Numbered from the stretch's first letter, positions 8,394 through 16,452 are shown. The stretch is DNA of 64,000 bases from Billgrantia campisalis (GCF_022341425.1 NZ_JABFUC010000008.1:1-64000), one strand, 5' to 3'. Program-made: numbers and translations. The notes: a model not told the origin generated them from the letters alone.

Positions 8394-8803
8394 GCGTCGG
8401 CGGGCTCCGTCACCGGCTTTACGTGGGCCTCCAGCGCCGCGCGCAGCTCGCCTTCGATGGGCATGGCGCGCTTCTCGACGTGGTCGAACTGGACCAACAC
8501 AGTATGGCCGAGGTTAGCCATCACGCCATTCTGCCAGGCCTCCTGGGTCACGGTGAAGGAGCTGGTGCCGAGCCGGGAGAGGTAGGTGCGCAGCTCGATA
8601 TCGCTGCCGTACAGCAGCTCGGCGCGGTAGTCGATCTCCATGCGGGCCATGATCAGCCGCCACTTGCGCGGGTCCAGGTCGGGAGTGAAGAGCTTGAAGA
8701 GGTCGTTGCGTGCCAACTCGAACCAGGCCGGCAGCCGAGTGTTGTTGATATGCCCCAGCGCATCGGTGTCGTAGAAGGCGGGCTCGATGGTGCGTACGAA
8801 CAT
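8390..8803 (-). CDS. acyl-CoA thioesterase, hot-dog fold
   Basis: 137 aa of the 4-hydroxybenzoyl-CoA thioesterase/YbgC-like family. The signature Y-D-T-D-A-L-G-H-I-N-N-T-R appears near residue 11, with the catalytic Asp in F-Y-D-T-D, followed by the helix Y/F-E-L-A-R. Start at 8803 gives the normal length; the longer open frame upstream is not coding-like. Overlaps ybaK by 4 nt. Acyl substrate unknown. Confidence 0.88.
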   Translation of the reverse strand: MFVRTIEPAFYDTDALGHINNTRLPAWFELARNDLFKLFTPDLDPRKWRLIMARMEIDYRAELLYGSDIELRTYLSRLGTSSFTVTQEAWQNGVMANLGHTVLVQFDHVEKRAMPIEGELRAALEAHVKPVTEPADA

Positions 8804-8903
8804 GGGCGTGTCCTTGTTATGAATGGCGGGTCGGCGGCTGGTGCTGCGCGGGTAGCCGCCGCCGGTCAGGAGAACTACAGCATTGCCCCGAGCAAACGCT
8901 AGG

Positions 8904-9731
8904 TCAAGCGCCCGGCTCGTCCACCGGCGGCCTACGGCGCCTGGCATGCCAGGCCTGGAATCGCATCCAGGCCAGCAGCCACAGGGTGGCGACGCCGAAG
9001 CCGGCCAGGGTGCCCACGGCCAGTCCCAGGGTGGCGTAGGTCAGCGACACACACAGGGTGTAGCAGAGCAGCGCCCCGAGCCCGGCCGGGTAGTGCTTGA
9101 TTACCGTGGCCGCCGGCGCCGCGCCGTGGGTGAGGTGCAGGATCACCAGCAGCGGGTACATGGAGATCGGGAAGGCGGCCAGCATGCCGGCCCAGGCGGC
9201 CGGCAGCACATGGGCAAGCCCGGTGATCAGAAAGACGATGGCGGTGGCCAGGACGGCGCGCATGCCCAGCGCCGGCCAGCGAAACCCACCCCTCACCGCG
9301 GCGCGGGTGTCGGGCAGGTGCCGGTAGAGCCAGGTGAAGACGACGATGGCCGCCAGGGTGGTCAGGGTGCCGCCCAGGCGGGTGAAGTCGAAGCGGGTCA
9401 GGATCAGGCCGGCGATCAGCCAGGCGGCCAGCCCCCCGGCGCTGCCGGCCAGCACCCCCTTCAGGCCGTCGCGGCGGCCGCACAGCAGGTAGCCGCCGCC
9501 AAGCGCCATGGTGGCGGTGAAGCCAGCCAGGCTGTAGACGGCGCTCTCGGCGGCAAAGCCCGGCGATATCTCCAGGCCGATGAAGAACAGGGCGATGGCG
9601 GTGCCCAGCGGATAGCCGGCCAGCAGCCCGGCGAGGCGGGTGCTGACCCGCTCGGCGACCGCCGAGAGACCCAGCACGATGCCGATCGAGACCAGCAGCT
9701 TGGCCAGCTGCCAGCTCAGGGGAACGTCCAT
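8904..9731 (-). CDS. multi-pass inner-membrane protein, unknown
   Basis: 275 aa with about eight to nine hydrophobic helices. The halves look related: R-L-A-G-L-L-A-G-Y-P-L-G near residue 32 resembles A-W-A-G-M-L-A-A-F-P-I-S in the second half, each followed by an aliphatic helix. This suggests an internal duplication, common in small transporters. The C-terminus is a basic cytoplasmic tail. AAGGATG precedes the ATG. The gene follows the 9763-10212 gene by 31 nt on the same strand. No substrate can be proposed. Confidence 0.78.
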   Translation of the reverse strand: MDVPLSWQLAKLLVSIGIVLGLSAVAERVSTRLAGLLAGYPLGTAIALFFIGLEISPGFAAESAVYSLAGFTATMALGGGYLLCGRRDGLKGVLAGSAGGLAAWLIAGLILTRFDFTRLGGTLTTLAAIVVFTWLYRHLPDTRAAVRGGFRWPALGMRAVLATAIVFLITGLAHVLPAAWAGMLAAFPISMYPLLVILHLTHGAAPAATVIKHYPAGLGALLCYTLCVSLTYATLGLAVGTLAGFGVATLWLLAWMRFQAWHARRRRPPVDEPGA

Positions 9732-9762
9732 CCGTCATCCTTGGTTGATGGGAGAGCGGGGC

Positions 9763-10212
9763 TCAGACCAGGCGCAGCCCCTGGCGGTCGGCCCAGGCGG
9801 CGCCCACGGCGTGGGTCAGGGTGTCGCGCAGGTGGTCGGGCAGCGCCGCCCGGGCGGCCTCGACGTCGTGGAAGTCGCGGTTGAGCAGCCAGCAGTAGGC
9901 CCAGGCGCTGGCTTCCTCGTCGCTGTGGGGCTGCGGGCGCGCGGGCATCTGCATCACCAGGAAGGCGGCGGTGCGTGCCGCCCAGAGCGGAATCGTATCG
10001 CTCGCCTCGGGGCGGCTCCAGGCGGCCAGGGTGGCGCCATCCGGGGTCGCCTCGGGCTCGCCCAGTTTGGCCACGCGGGCGGTCTCGGCCAGGATCAGCG
10101 CCAGCCGGTCGGGCTCGCCCCGTCCCAGGTGACGCCACTGGTCGATCAGCGCCGGCATGCCCTGGCGCACCTTGGCATAGAAGCCGCTTTGCGGCATGGT
10201 TTCGGTGATCAT
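9763..10212 (-). CDS. hypothetical protein
   Basis: 149 aa, soluble, Trp- and Ala-rich, no recognised domain. Start M-I-T-E-T-M at 10212 is 30 nt from the divergent PatB gene start. The product ends 31 nt before the membrane protein gene and the two probably form one transcript. Codon use and base composition match the neighbours. Confidence 0.7.
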   Translation of the reverse strand: MITETMPQSGFYAKVRQGMPALIDQWRHLGRGEPDRLALILAETARVAKLGEPEATPDGATLAAWSRPEASDTIPLWAARTAAFLVMQMPARPQPHSDEEASAWAYCWLLNRDFHDVEAARAALPDHLRDTLTHAVGAAWADRQGLRLV

Positions 10213-10242
10213 TTCGCTGCTTCCCTGATTCGAGGAAGGTAC

Positions 10243-11436
10243 ATGGAGTACGATTTTGCCACGCCTGTCGAGCGCCGCCATCCCTCGGGGGGCGACTGGC
10301 CCTCCCAGAAATGGCATCGCCACGACGATAGCGTGCTGCCGCTGTGGGTGGCCGACATGGACTTCCGCTCGCCGCCGGCGGTGATCGAGGCGCTGTGCGC
10401 CCGGGTCGAGCATGGCGTCTACGGCTACGGCCTGGTGCCCGACAGCCTGCGCCGCACCCTCTGCGAGTGGAGCGCCCGGGAGTACGACTGGGCCATCGAG
10501 CCCGACTGGCAGCTGTGGCTGCCCGGCGTGGTGCCCGCGCTGCATCTGGCGAGCCTGGCGCTGACCGAGCCGGGCGACGGCGTGCTCACCGTCACGCCGA
10601 TCTACCCCCCCTTCCTGCGGGTCGCCGAGCGCACCGGCCGCCTGCCCCAGCGGGCGCCCCTGGCCGAGCCCGCGGCGCCGGATGGCCAGTGGGAGCTCGA
10701 CCTCGACGCCCTGGAGGCGGCGATCACCGCCGACACCCGGCTGCTGCTGTGGTGCCAGCCCCACAACCCCACCGGGCGGGTGTGGCGCCACGAGGAGCTG
10801 GCGGGCCTCGCCGCGCTGGTCGAGCGCCACGACCTGCTGGTGGTCTCCGACGAACTGCACTGCGACCTGCTGCTCGACGAGGGGGCCCGCCATCGTCCGC
10901 TGGCGGCGGCCTTTCCCGAGCTGGCGGCGCGCACCGTGACGCTGTGGGCGCCGTCCAAGACCTTCAACCTGGCCGGTCTCACCACCGCCTGTGCGGTGAT
11001 CGCCGATGCCGCGCTGCGCCGGCGCTTCGCGACGGGCATCCGGGGCCTGACGCCGGACGCCAACGTGCTGGGGCTGGTGGCGGCCGAGGCCGCCTATGCC
11101 GAAGGGGAGCCCTGGCGGCAAGCGCTGCTGGCGGTGCTGCGCGACCATCGCCGTACCCTGGTGCGCCGCGTCGACGCCTGGCCCGGGGTGGCCATGAGCC
11201 CCCCGCAGTCCACCTACCTGGCCTGGCTGGACCTGCGCCGGGCGCAAGGGCTGGCCGGGCGCTGCGGCGAAGGCGGGGCAGTGTCGCCCCAGCGCGTGCT
11301 GCTGGGGCGTGCCGGGGTGGCGCTCTCCGACGGCGCCGATTTCGGCTGGCCGGGCTTTGCGCGGCTCAACTTCGGCACCACCGCCACCCAGCTCGAGGCT
11401 GCCTTGACCCGCCTGGACGGCGTGCTTCGGGTCTGA
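10243..11436 (+). CDS. patB: PatB/MalY-type pyridoxal-phosphate C-S lyase
   Basis: 397 aa fold-type I PLP enzyme. It has the family N-terminus (W-V-A-D-M-D-F near residue 36), Y-G-Y-G, the cofactor-binding N-P-T-G-R-V-W, S-D-E-L-H-C-D, and the Schiff-base Lys in A-P-S-K-T-F-N-L-A-G. Enzymes of this group cleave cystathionine or cysteine S-conjugates to pyruvate, ammonia and a thiol. GAGGAAGG precedes the ATG. The gene is divergent from 9763-10212 and convergent with cnoX. Confidence 0.9.
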   Translation: MEYDFATPVERRHPSGGDWPSQKWHRHDDSVLPLWVADMDFRSPPAVIEALCARVEHGVYGYGLVPDSLRRTLCEWSAREYDWAIEPDWQLWLPGVVPALHLASLALTEPGDGVLTVTPIYPPFLRVAERTGRLPQRAPLAEPAAPDGQWELDLDALEAAITADTRLLLWCQPHNPTGRVWRHEELAGLAALVERHDLLVVSDELHCDLLLDEGARHRPLAAAFPELAARTVTLWAPSKTFNLAGLTTACAVIADAALRRRFATGIRGLTPDANVLGLVAAEAAYAEGEPWRQALLAVLRDHRRTLVRRVDAWPGVAMSPPQSTYLAWLDLRRAQGLAGRCGEGGAVSPQRVLLGRAGVALSDGADFGWPGFARLNFGTTATQLEAALTRLDGVLRV

Positions 11437-11473
11437 CGCTCTCGTGCCGTGGCCATCGTAGCGGGTGGCGCGA

Positions 11474-11502
11474 GGCCCGCCCCCTGCCGCCCGGGGCGGG
11501 CC
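11474..11502. terminator. bidirectional terminator between patB and cnoX
   Basis: Ten-bp G+C stem (11474-11483 with 11493-11502) in the 79-nt gap between convergent genes. No T run on either side, so it may instead be a simple transcript-end hairpin. Confidence 0.55.
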
Positions 11503-11515
11503 CTCGCCGGGGGCG

Positions 11516-12445
11516 TCAGTAGAGCAGGGTGAAGAGACGGCGCCGGTAGGTCACGGTCAGCGGGTGGTCGGCGCCGAGGGCGTCGAAGACCCGCAGCAGG
11601 GTCAGGCGGGCGGCATCGTCGCCGTAGGCGCGGTCGCGCTTCATGAGCTCGAGCAGCCCCTCCAGGCCCGCCTCGTAGTCGCCGTCGGCGACCTGGCGAA
11701 GGGCACGCTTGTAGCGGGCCTCGCTGTCGTCGCGGCCGGCCAGGGCGGCCAGCTCGTCGTCGTCGGGGGCTTCCTCGGTGAACTCGATGCTGGCACGCAC
11801 GCCGCGGGCCGCGGGGGCGTCGCGCTCCTCGGGGGGCAGGTTGTCGAGCAGGGCGCGGGCGTCCTCGCCGCGGCCCTCGGCGACCAGGGTGCGGGCCAGG
11901 GCCACCTGGTAGGGGTAGTGCTCGGGGTGGGCCTGCATCAGCTGCTCATAGAGCGCGCGGGCGGTGGCGGTGTCGCCCCGCTCGAGCGCTTCGGCGGCCT
12001 GCTCCTCGGGGCTCGCCGGCGCTGCTTCCGGGGCCGGGAAATAGCGCCCCAGCCACTCGCGAATCTCCTTCTCGGGCAGCGCGCCCTGGAACTGGTCGAC
12101 CAGCCCGCCCTGGCTGATCAGCTTGACGTCGGGCACCGAGCGCACCCCCAGCTGGGCGGCGATGTCCTGGTTTTCATCGATATTGAGTTTGGCGAGAATG
12201 AAGGTGCCGGCGTACTCCCGGGTGAGCTTCTCCAGCATGGGCGTCAGCGTCTTGCAGGGCTGACACCAGGGGGCCCAGCAGTCGAGCAGGACCGGCACCT
12301 GCATGGAGACCTCCAGCAGCTGCTGGATGTTGTCGCGATCGACGTCGATGATCAGCTGCTCATCCGTCGGCGCGGCCTGGGTCGGGGCGTCGGCGGATTC
12401 ATTGGCGGTCAGGGGAGCGCCGCTGCGAGGGTCGACGATGGACAT
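11516..12445 (-). CDS. cnoX: chaperedoxin CnoX / YbbN, thioredoxin-TPR protein
   Basis: 309 aa. An N-terminal thioredoxin domain (D-C-W-A-P-W-C-Q-P-C-K, then V-R-S-V-P-D) is followed by a C-terminal region of TPR-like helices. CnoX binds unfolded or oxidised proteins and hands them to GroEL and DnaK. E. coli YbbN has S-x-x-C and lacks redox activity. This protein keeps a full C-Q-P-C, so it may be redox-active as in other lineages. Monocistronic. Confidence 0.9.
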   Translation of the reverse strand: MSIVDPRSGAPLTANESADAPTQAAPTDEQLIIDVDRDNIQQLLEVSMQVPVLLDCWAPWCQPCKTLTPMLEKLTREYAGTFILAKLNIDENQDIAAQLGVRSVPDVKLISQGGLVDQFQGALPEKEIREWLGRYFPAPEAAPASPEEQAAEALERGDTATARALYEQLMQAHPEHYPYQVALARTLVAEGRGEDARALLDNLPPEERDAPAARGVRASIEFTEEAPDDDELAALAGRDDSEARYKRALRQVADGDYEAGLEGLLELMKRDRAYGDDAARLTLLRVFDALGADHPLTVTYRRRLFTLLY

Positions 12446-12529
12446 GGGCTATGGCCTTGCGCAAGAGTGAATTTGGCAGATAGATGCGGGTGGCGGGGCG
12501 CGGATTCAAGGGGCGAGGCACTGATCGGG

Positions 12530-12568
12530 GGGCTTGCCCGCTCCCCGACCTGCCGCCGGGGCAAGCCC
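12530..12568. other. inverted repeat upstream of the vWA operon
   Basis: Ten-bp stem (12530-12539 with 12559-12568) in the 186-nt divergent gap between cnoX and the vWA gene. It could be a regulatory hairpin or operator; no clear promoter boxes accompany it. Confidence 0.4.
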
Positions 12569-12631
12569 TATGGTAGGCTCGTGGTCGCCTGGCAGTCACA
12601 TGGCCAGGCATTCAGATACGAGGAACCGTCG

Positions 12632-13300
12632 ATGGCGACATATCAGCTGAACACCAGTAGCGACCTGATCGAGAACCCTTCCCCTCGCTGTGCCTGCATG
12701 CTGGTGCTCGATACCTCCGCCTCGATGTTCGGCCAGCCGATCCGGGAACTGAACGCCGGCGTGCAGGAGTTCATCGCCTCGATCAAGGAGGACGAGATGG
12801 CCGCCTGCTCCGTCGAGCTCGGCGTCATCACCGCCGGCGGTCGGGTCACCGAGCAGCTGCCGTTCACCACGGCCATGAACATCTCCCAGTGCCGGCAGTT
12901 CAACGCCACCGGGCTGACGCCGCTGGGCTCGGCGATGAAGCTGGCGCTGGACCGCCTGGAGGAGCGCACCGCCGCCTATCGCAAGGCCGGCGTGGCCTAC
13001 TACCAGCCGTGGCTGGTGGTGATCAGCGACGGCGTGCCCACCGATGACTGGCAGGCGGTGGCGGCGCGCGCCCGGTCGCTGGCGCAGCAGCGCAAGATGG
13101 TGGTGATGCCGGTGGGCGTCGAGGAGGCCGATCTCGATGCGCTGGGGGCCTTCTCCACGCGCCCGGCCAAGCGCCTGGACGGCCTGAAGTTCCGCGAGTT
13201 CTTCCTGTGGCTGTCGGCCAGCATGAGCCGGGTCTCGGCGTCGGCCTCGACCACCGCCCAGATCAAGCTTCCCCCCACGGACGGTTGGGACAGTATCTGA
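12632..13300 (+). CDS. TerY-like von Willebrand factor A domain protein
   Basis: 222 aa, a single vWA domain. The metal-ion-dependent adhesion site is complete: D-T-S-A-S (Asp27, Ser29, Ser31), Thr in N-A-T-G-L-T-P-L-G, and Asp in V-I-S-D-G-V-P-T-D. The sequence resembles TerY of tellurite-resistance loci. ATG preceded by GAGGAA. The gene is 16 nt before a protein kinase gene and heads a three-gene operon with a PP2C phosphatase, the composition of the TerY-P triad. The likely role is a ligand- or partner-binding module whose state is set by phosphorylation. Confidence 0.87.
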   Translation: MATYQLNTSSDLIENPSPRCACMLVLDTSASMFGQPIRELNAGVQEFIASIKEDEMAACSVELGVITAGGRVTEQLPFTTAMNISQCRQFNATGLTPLGSAMKLALDRLEERTAAYRKAGVAYYQPWLVVISDGVPTDDWQAVAARARSLAQQRKMVVMPVGVEEADLDALGAFSTRPAKRLDGLKFREFFLWLSASMSRVSASASTTAQIKLPPTDGWDSI

Positions 13301-13316
13301 CCGGTAAGGAGGACGC

Positions 13317-14300
13317 GTGGCACTGTGGGGACGGGTGGTAACGGATGCGCTGGGCAAGCAGCGCAAACTCGGCAAGCGCCTGGCGCGCGGGGGCGAGGGC
13401 GAGATCTTCGCCCTGCAGGGACGGCCCGACGTGATCGTCAAGTGGTACTACCCCGAGGTGCTGGACAAGCGCGGCGACGAGCTGCACCGCAAGGTGGAGG
13501 CCATGCGCGAGCTGCGCGACAGCGACATGACCCAGGACGTGTGCTGGCCGCTGATTCGCGTCTTCGATGACCGGCATCGCTGGATCGGCTTCGCCATGTA
13601 CCGGGCGCGGGGCGTGAAGATGGGCTTTCTGGCCCATGCGCTGCTCTACGAGCGCTATTTCCCCAACCTCGATCGCCGGCAGATCGTCGGCTACCTGATC
13701 CGCTTCATCGAGATCGTTCAGCAGCTGCACCGGGCGGGCATCTGCATCGGCGACTACAACCTCAACAACGTCTACTGCGTGCCGGGCAGCGGGCAGGTCA
13801 CGCTGATCGACTGCGACAGCTACCAGCTGCGCGTGGCCGGCACCTTCTACCCCTGCCCGGTGGGTAGCCCGGACATGACCCCCAAGGAGCACCAGGGGGT
13901 CGCCTTTCGCGATATCGTGCGCAACCCCCAGAGCGAGGCGTTTTCGCTGGCCATCGTGCTCTTCAAGTGCCTGATGCTGGGGCGCCACCCCTACGACATC
14001 GTCGGCGGCGACGATCCGGTCAGGAACCTGCGGCGCGGCAACTTCGCTTACGGCCGCGGCCAGCGCGACGTGCCGGAGGGCGCCTGGTACGAACTGTGGA
14101 GCGAGCTGCCCGAGGCGATTCGCGACATGTTCGTCACCACCTTCACCGAGGGCGCCAACGTGCCGAGCCGGCGCGCCACCCTGGCCCAGTGGCACGCCGC
14201 CCTTGAGACGTATCGACAGCAGATGGACCAGGGGGAGTGTGCCCGTCGGCTGGTCAAGCCGGGCGGCCCACCGTCCTCGGGAGGGCGACATGTTGGATGA
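13317..14300 (+). CDS. protein kinase-like protein of the TerY-P triad
   Basis: 327 aa from a GTG with AAGGAGG 4 nt upstream. A glycine loop (G-G-E-G-E-I-F, residues 25-31), the ATP Lys (V-I-V-K, Lys42), a catalytic loop I-G-D-Y-N-L-N-N (Asp146, Asn151) and a D-C-D-S metal-binding motif in place of DFG (Asp165-Ser168) are visible, so activity is plausible. The D-C-D-S-Y-Q stretch with downstream V-G-S-P-D-M-T-P-x-E is typical of kinases found next to vWA and PP2C genes. It overlaps the phosphatase gene by 11 nt. Confidence 0.85.
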   Translation: MALWGRVVTDALGKQRKLGKRLARGGEGEIFALQGRPDVIVKWYYPEVLDKRGDELHRKVEAMRELRDSDMTQDVCWPLIRVFDDRHRWIGFAMYRARGVKMGFLAHALLYERYFPNLDRRQIVGYLIRFIEIVQQLHRAGICIGDYNLNNVYCVPGSGQVTLIDCDSYQLRVAGTFYPCPVGSPDMTPKEHQGVAFRDIVRNPQSEAFSLAIVLFKCLMLGRHPYDIVGGDDPVRNLRRGNFAYGRGQRDVPEGAWYELWSELPEAIRDMFVTTFTEGANVPSRRATLAQWHAALETYRQQMDQGECARRLVKPGGPPSSGGRHVG

Positions 14301-15192
14301 ATGGCGCCAGGCCCTGCCGGGCCCGGAGGCAACCGGCGGTGAGCACGAGATGCCCTCTCGCTGGCAGGTCCTGGCTGCCGCGGTGGCCGGCCTGGGGCAC
14401 CTGGAGGCGAAGCCGCCGGTGCCCTGCCAGGACGCCGCCGGCGCCGTCGACGGGCCGCGCACGGTCCTGGCGGTGGCCGACGGTGCCGGCAGCTCGCCGG
14501 CCTCCGACCGGGGGGCTCGAGCGGTCGTCGGTGCGACCCTGCGGCTGGTGGAGACCCTGGACGGCCAGCTAGTCGAACTGCTGGATACGGCGGCCGAGCC
14601 GGCCGGCGAGGCGCTGCGCCAGTTTGCGCTGCTGCTGGTCAAGCACGCCAAGGGGGTGCTGCACGACCTGGCCGGCGAACACTGCCGGCCGGTGCGCGAC
14701 CTGCGCTGTACGCTCTCGGTGCTGATCCTGGGGCGTGAGCGGCTGCTGTGGCTCAAGGTGGGGGATGGCGCCATCGTGGTGGAGCGGGCGGTGACGGTCG
14801 ACTCGACAGCCGACGAACCGGCCGGCCCCCAGCTCGCGCCGCAGCTGACGACCCTGGGGAAGCCCGGCAAGGGGGAGTTCGCCAACCAGACGCTGTTCAT
14901 CGACGAAGGGCTCTCCCCCGAGCAGGTGCAGAGCGGCAGCCAGGCGCTCGACCGGGTGACCGGGGCGGCGGTGATGAGCGACGGCGCGGCCGAGAAGCTC
15001 GTCGCCAGCGACGGCGGCCGGGTCTCCGGCCAGCTCAGCCACTGGTTCGACGACCTGCGCGGCGGCCGACTGCGGCAGCGCGACCTGGTGCGCCTCTTCT
15101 ACGGCGAGGCCTTCTGCCGCGGCACCACCGGCGACGACCGCGGCATCGCCCTGGCCTCACGCTCGCTCGAGGCGCTGCTGGCCGAGTCGTGA
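14290..15192 (+). CDS. PP2C-type serine/threonine phosphatase of the TerY-P triad
   Basis: 300 aa PPM/PP2C domain. Metal ligands are visible in C-Q-D-A-A-G (near residue 46), A-V-A-D-G-A-G-S-S (Asp64), M-S-D-G-A-A-E, and the closing G-D-D-R-G-I-A-L. It should reverse the action of the upstream kinase. The ATG at 14290 lies within the kinase 3' end, indicating coupling. A region near residues 170-200 is acidic and variable. The unit ends before a long perfect hairpin at 15203. Confidence 0.88.
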   Translation: MLDEWRQALPGPEATGGEHEMPSRWQVLAAAVAGLGHLEAKPPVPCQDAAGAVDGPRTVLAVADGAGSSPASDRGARAVVGATLRLVETLDGQLVELLDTAAEPAGEALRQFALLLVKHAKGVLHDLAGEHCRPVRDLRCTLSVLILGRERLLWLKVGDGAIVVERAVTVDSTADEPAGPQLAPQLTTLGKPGKGEFANQTLFIDEGLSPEQVQSGSQALDRVTGAAVMSDGAAEKLVASDGGRVSGQLSHWFDDLRGGRLRQRDLVRLFYGEAFCRGTTGDDRGIALASRSLEALLAES

Positions 15193-15202
15193 TCCCTGAT
15201 CT

Positions 15203-15242
15203 TGCCCAGTAATCGTGGACCGGTGTCCACGATTACTGGGCA
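15203..15242. terminator. perfect 18-bp inverted repeat between convergent genes
   Basis: An 18-bp perfect stem (15203-15220 with 15225-15242) with a CGGT loop sits between the PP2C stop and the end of the minus-strand unknown gene. There is no T run. A bidirectional terminator is the simplest reading; a protein-binding dyad or element boundary is possible. Confidence 0.65.
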
Positions 15243-15254
15243 CGATCACAGTTC

Positions 15255-15911
15255 TCAGTCGTTCTCGTCGGTGAAGAGGCTGCCAAGGTTCTGGTCACTG
15301 CCTTCCACCCCGAAGGTGGCCTTGGGCGGATCGAAATCGGTCCGCTCGTCGAGCACCTCCCCCAGGGGGGATATGACGATGCTTCGCCCCTCCGCGAAGA
15401 CGTAGTGGTAGCGCTGGATCTCGCCCCAGGTCACGAGATGCCCTCCGCTCTCGTGCATATGCTCCCGCGCTTTCTGGCACGCCGCTGCCAGGCGCTCCTC
15501 CCAGGACAGGCGCCAGAAGCCGAGGGGAAACTTCAAGCGGCGCAAGTGCTCGGTGAAGGCCATGGCGAAGATCGGGGTGGTCGGGTTGGATCGCCGCACG
15601 AAGTCCGTGTCGGCGAACAGCCAGTGTCGGTAGGCGGCCCGGTCCTCCGCGAGGCGTTCGAGCACGGAGTCGATGGCTGGCCGGCTGTCGGTCTCGTCAA
15701 TGCCGACGCTGCGGCACAGTGCCTCAAGGAAGCCTCGTTCGCCGAAGCGCTCGTCGCGATACTCGCCCTCCAGGCCGAGATAGGGACTCTGCCGGACGCC
15801 CAGGTAATGTGTCTTCGCCGAGGGCGTTGGCTGGGAGTAGCCCATGACGCGCAGCACGTCCGTCGGCGTCAGGTGGTGGGTTCTGAGCTGCAGTTCCTGA
15901 AGTAAATCCAT
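15255..15911 (-). CDS. unknown protein of the accessory segment
   Basis: 218 aa, soluble, not recognised. The N-terminus (L-T-P-T-D-V-L-R-V-M-G-Y) could be a short helix-turn-helix-like segment; the C-terminus is acidic (ends D-E-N-D). The start at 15911 is chosen because GAGAGGGG is 8 nt away, while an ATG at 15917 lies too close to it. The small gene at 15927-16130 ends 16 nt upstream on the same strand, so both form one operon, convergent with the vWA/kinase/PP2C operon. Confidence 0.7.
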   Translation of the reverse strand: MDLLQELQLRTHHLTPTDVLRVMGYSQPTPSAKTHYLGVRQSPYLGLEGEYRDERFGERGFLEALCRSVGIDETDSRPAIDSVLERLAEDRAAYRHWLFADTDFVRRSNPTTPIFAMAFTEHLRRLKFPLGFWRLSWEERLAAACQKAREHMHESGGHLVTWGEIQRYHYVFAEGRSIVISPLGEVLDERTDFDPPKATFGVEGSDQNLGSLFTDEND

Positions 15912-15926
15912 CGTCATCGCCCCCTC

Positions 15927-16130
15927 TCAACTGGTCCGGTGCCGGCCATGAGTATCGTGCTCGCTGTGCGGCAATCGCTTGCCGGCCAGGATGGCGTCGT
16001 TGCATAGCGCCGGACGCACGATGTCGTCATGGAGCAAGACGGGGTTGATCGGTGCGGTGTTGTGCGGTCGGGCCGCTGTGGCGGAGGGTAGGCGAGGGCG
16101 GTCCTTGGTGGGCAGTGCGAGATCGGTCAT
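15927..16130 (-). CDS. small basic hypothetical protein
   Basis: 67 aa, rich in Pro, His and Arg, with no recognised motif. An AGGAG site lies 6 nt before the ATG at 16130, which supports translation. First gene of a two-gene unit with 15255-15911. Possible roles include a leader or a small partner of the downstream protein; nothing in the sequence decides. Confidence 0.5.
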   Translation of the reverse strand: MTDLALPTKDRPRLPSATAARPHNTAPINPVLLHDDIVRPALCNDAILAGKRLPHSEHDTHGRHRTS

Positions 16131-16193
16131 GTCGGACTCCTGAATCCCCTGTCGTGGTCGGCAAGCGCCGACTCGGGGAGAGGAGTCGTGCGC

Positions 16194-16243
16194 CGCTTTA
16201 GCTGTACTTGTATCCCGCCCGCAAGTTGGTGCTTAAATCGGCG
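16194..16243. repeat. direct repeat copy 1 (about 50 bp)
   Basis: Begins CGCTTTAGCTG and includes CGCCCGCAAG and AAATCGGCG blocks shared in the same order and spacing with a second copy 113 bp downstream. About four-fifths of positions agree. Function unknown; possibly a fragment of a dispersed repeat or an element end. Confidence 0.7.
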
Positions 16244-16263
16244 GCAGCCTGTTGGCCAGGCAA

Positions 16264-16296
16264 CAAAAAACCCGCTTTGCATGTGCTAAAGCGGGC
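16264..16296 (-). terminator. terminator facing left, between the two direct repeats
   Basis: Eight-bp stem (16271-16278 with 16288-16295) followed on the minus strand by a run of six or more T. It would end transcripts coming from the IS fragment side before the 15255-16130 operon. Confidence 0.75.
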
Positions 16297-16306
16297 CTGT
16301 CGGCGT

Positions 16307-16356
16307 CGCTTTAGCTGAATTTGTAGAGCGCCCGCAAGCTGAGACTCAAATCGGCG
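16307..16356. repeat. direct repeat copy 2 (about 50 bp)
   Basis: Second copy of the 16194-16243 repeat, same orientation, starting again with CGCTTTAGCTG. The two copies bracket the minus-strand terminator. Confidence 0.7.
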
Positions 16357-16452
16357 CTGACTGCAAGGTAGCCGGGGAAGCCATAGGATGTCAACGTCTG
16401 CTGTTGGCTTATCATGCAGAGTTGACCTGGTCAAGTTAGAGCAGACACATTT

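Larger units (their letters stand above)
16131..16452. other. non-coding stretch with repeats at the edge of the IS remnant
   Basis: No convincing gene is seen here. The stretch holds two imperfect direct repeats of about 50 bp, a terminator between them, and a lower-G+C junction leading into the IS3 fragment. A 78-codon open frame on the minus strand (16198-16434) merely reads through both repeats and is not accepted as a gene. Confidence 0.6.

Noticed and set aside
11465..12631. N-terminal extension of the vWA frame to a 611-codon protein
   Set aside because: The extension is antisense to cnoX; the vWA protein has its own ATG with GAGGAA at 12632.
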